Source of the DNA: Deltaproteobacteria bacterium
Lineage (GTDB): Bacteria > Myxococcota_A > Polyangia > Haliangiales > Haliangiaceae
Direction of reading: 5' to 3'
Length of the DNA stretch: 8,136 nucleotides
Assembly (NCBI GenBank): GCA_013696695.1
Contig: JACCYD010000272.1
Coordinates: forward strand, 1-8,136
The notes under the pieces are model-generated. The model was not told where the DNA came from, made no database searches, and saw only the letters and a program-made list of their open reading frames with translations. Positions 6,624 to 8,136 of this stretch are shown here, in pieces (position 1 is the stretch's first letter; the number at the start of each line of letters is the position of its first letter). The translations under genes and the position numbers were made by a program.

Positions 6624-7832
6624 TCAGGCCGCGGATTCGCCGCTATCGGCGTACAGGGCCTCGACGAACGCGGCCGGGTCGAATGGCCTCAGATCGCCGA
6701 TCTTCTCGCCTACACCGACAAAGCGCACCGGCACCTTCAGCTCGTCCGCGATACCCAAAACGACGCCACCCTTCGCGGAGCCGTCGAGCTTGGTGAGGAC
6801 GATGCCGGTGATCTCCATGTCCGACTTGAAGGTCTTGGCCTGCGAGATCGCGTTCTGACCGGTGGTCGCGTCGAGCACCATCCACACCTCGTGCGGCGAG
6901 CCCGGCATCGCCTTCTCGCAGACGCGGCGGACCTTCTTGAGCTCGTCCATCAGGCCGGCGTTGGAGTGCAGACGACCAGCGGTATCGCAGATCACGATGT
7001 CGAACTTCTCGTCGACGCCGCGCTTCACCGCGTCGAAGATCACCGACGACGGATCGCCATTCTGCTTGCCCTTCACCACGGGGACGTTCGCGCGCTTGCC
7101 CCATTCCTCGAGCTGTTCGGTGGCGGCTGCGCGGAAGGTATCGCCGGCGGCGAGGATGACCTTCTTGCCATCCTTCGACCACTTGTCGGCCAGCTTACCG
7201 ATCGTGGTGGTCTTGCCGACGCCGTTGACGCCGAGCACGAGCAGGACGAACGGCGAGTGCTTCGAGAGGTCGAACGTCGGAGCTTCGACGGCGAGGATCT
7301 CTCGAGAGGTCTTGCGGATCTGTTTCCAGATCTTGTCGGCATCCTCCAGGTCGTTCTTCGATAAGCCCTTCTTGACGGACTGAAAGATGCGGTCGGCGGC
7401 GCGCGGCCCGATATCGGCGGTGAACAGCACCTCCTCGAGCTCGTCGACCGTCGCCGCGTCGATCTTCTTCTTGCCGAACAACTTGCCGAGCTTGCTGACG
7501 AAGCCGCCGCGGGTCTTGGCGAGGCCGGTCTTGTAGGCGGCGGTGGCTTCGGCATCGGCGACGACCTCGGGATGGTCAGCCTCCTCGGCTTCCTCTTCTT
7601 CTTCCTCTTCCTCGAGGGCCTCGGTCGCCTCGGGCTGGCCGGGCTTGCCGTATTGCTTGCGGGGGCGCCGGCGGACGCGTTCGGGCTTGATGGCCTCCTC
7701 GACACCGAGGCGCTCTCGGGCCGTGCTCGGGCCACGCGCGCGGTTGTTCGCCGCGGCACGGCGGAGCAGGAGGACGATGGCGGCGATCACGACGAGCGCG
7801 ATCCCAAGCTGCAGGATCTCGGTGGGCTGCAT
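6624..7832 (-). CDS. ftsY: Signal recognition particle receptor FtsY
   Basis: FtsY is the SRP-family GTPase that docks SRP-bound ribosomes to the membrane and hands nascent membrane and secreted proteins to SecYEG. All signature elements of this 402-residue protein are present: N domain about 104-190, G1 GVNGVGKTTT (201-210), DTFRAAATEQL (231-241), G3 DTAGR (283-287), G4 TKLDGSAKGG (347-356) and the closing GVGE (373-376). The N-terminal A region has a hydrophobic helix (about 8-23), a basic stretch (48-59) and a Glu run (about 71-84), so this FtsY is probably membrane-anchored, unlike the E. coli protein, which associates peripherally. Its ATG comes 3 bp after the stop of the preceding gene and has no strong Shine-Dalgarno sequence, so coupled translation is likely. 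A hairpin (7844-7864) precedes the start. The two barrel-protein genes follow. Confidence 0.98.
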   Translation of the reverse strand: MQPTEILQLGIALVVIAAIVLLLRRAAANNRARGPSTARERLGVEEAIKPERVRRRPRKQYGKPGQPEATEALEEEEEEEEAEEADHPEVVADAEATAAYKTGLAKTRGGFVSKLGKLFGKKKIDAATVDELEEVLFTADIGPRAADRIFQSVKKGLSKNDLEDADKIWKQIRKTSREILAVEAPTFDLSKHSPFVLLVLGVNGVGKTTTIGKLADKWSKDGKKVILAAGDTFRAAATEQLEEWGKRANVPVVKGKQNGDPSSVIFDAVKRGVDEKFDIVICDTAGRLHSNAGLMDELKKVRRVCEKAMPGSPHEVWMVLDATTGQNAISQAKTFKSDMEITGIVLTKLDGSAKGGVVLGIADELKVPVRFVGVGEKIGDLRPFDPAAFVEALYADSGESAA

Positions 7833-7835
7833 GCG

Positions 7836-8136
7836 CTACTCGGTAAGCACCTTTTCGGTGCTTATAACCTGGCTCGCGGCTGCACGCTCGCGGATCGCTC
7901 GATCGACGCGCTCGGACGCGTTCGCGAGCACGCTCTCCGGGGTCATCCGCGCCGAGAAGTAGACCTCTTCGACGAAATCGGTCAGGTCGGTCATCGCCGG
8001 GCTGGGGCGCCGGGCGCGGACGTGGTCGACGATCTGCCGGGGCGACCAGATACCCCACAGCCGGGCCTCCGGGAGCGATGGCTCGGCGGCGCGACGGTAG
8101 AGCTGGAACACGCGCTCGCGGACCGGCACCAGATCG
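7836..8136 (-). CDS. C-terminal part of an unrecognised protein (possibly DUF4129-like), runs off right edge
   Basis: The minus-strand frame is open from the right edge to a TAG at 7838-7836, giving 99 visible codons. A GTG at 8129 could be read as a start, but the frame stays open upstream and no ribosome binding site is visible in the few bases left, so this is probably the end of a longer gene. The fragment is helical and charged, with no membrane segment. The segment SPRQIVDHVRARRPSPA followed by LTDFVEEVYFSAR resembles in layout the C-terminal DUF4129 domain found on some transglutaminase-like or membrane proteins. I hold that only weakly. The stop is 3 bp from the ftsY start, so the two genes are probably in one operon. 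Confidence 0.6.
   Translation of the reverse strand, partial: DLVPVRERVFQLYRRAAEPSLPEARLWGIWSPRQIVDHVRARRPSPAMTDLTDFVEEVYFSARMTPESVLANASERVDRAIRERAAASQVISTEKVLTE
7844..7864 (-). promoter_or_regulatory. Hairpin at the end of the upstream gene, just before the ftsY start
   Basis: On the minus strand TAAGCACC (7864-7857) and GGTGCTTA (7851-7844) form a perfect 8-bp stem with loop GAAAA. It lies inside the last codons of the preceding gene and ends 11 nt before the ftsY ATG at 7832. Ribosomes finishing the upstream gene would melt it, so it could couple ftsY translation to that gene. About one 8-bp inverted repeat is expected by chance in a window this size, so function is inferred from position only. 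Confidence 0.35.

Noticed and set aside
6615..7364. Plus-strand open frame of 249 codons opposite ftsY
   Set aside because: It overlaps the conserved GTPase core of FtsY in antisense, so it is a shadow of that gene.

Overview
This window is high-GC DNA from a Gram-negative bacterium, most likely a myxobacterium or relative (Myxococcota, formerly Deltaproteobacteria). The evidence is the strong G/C preference at third codon positions, a tandem pair of outer-membrane beta-barrel proteins of the type common in that group, an FtsY with an N-terminal membrane helix, and a very long cysteine-rich AsmA/TamB-like protein. The phylum assignment is inference; the window has no rRNA or other marker.

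Layout, left to right. (1) Positions 1-3345, minus strand: the N-terminal 1115 codons of an AsmA/TamB-like envelope protein that continues past the left edge. It starts at a GTG preceded by a Shine-Dalgarno sequence. (2) Positions 3346-3543: a 198-bp divergent intergenic region with a good sigma70-type promoter facing right. (3) Positions 3544-4068, plus strand: a small membrane-anchored protein with one PDZ domain and no protease domain. (4) Positions 4069-4226: a 158-bp gap rich in overlapping inverted repeats. (5) Positions 4227-4598, plus strand: a small predicted lipoprotein. (6) Positions 4599-4673: a convergent gap with a textbook intrinsic terminator serving the minus strand. (7) Positions 4674-8136, minus strand: a likely operon transcribed right to left. 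It holds the C-terminal end of an unrecognised gene (possibly DUF4129-like), ftsY, a large outer-membrane beta-barrel protein with a Pro/Ala- and acid-rich N-terminal linker, and a smaller paralogous beta-barrel protein. Spacings are 3 bp, 83 bp and 10 bp.

Cell-envelope biogenesis is the common theme. FtsY brings ribosome-nascent chain complexes to the Sec translocon. The two beta-barrel proteins and the lipoprotein carry export signals. The AsmA/TamB-like protein belongs to a family implicated in moving lipid, or helping barrel assembly, between inner and outer membranes. The PDZ protein is placed to bind peptide ends in the periplasm.

I see no CRISPR array, mobile element, tRNA, rRNA or defence system. 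Most of the gene content is ordinary core or envelope biology. The items most worth a second look are the cysteine clusters in the AsmA/TamB-like protein, the paired barrel genes downstream of ftsY, the alternative hairpins at 4087-4147 and the hairpin just before the ftsY start.
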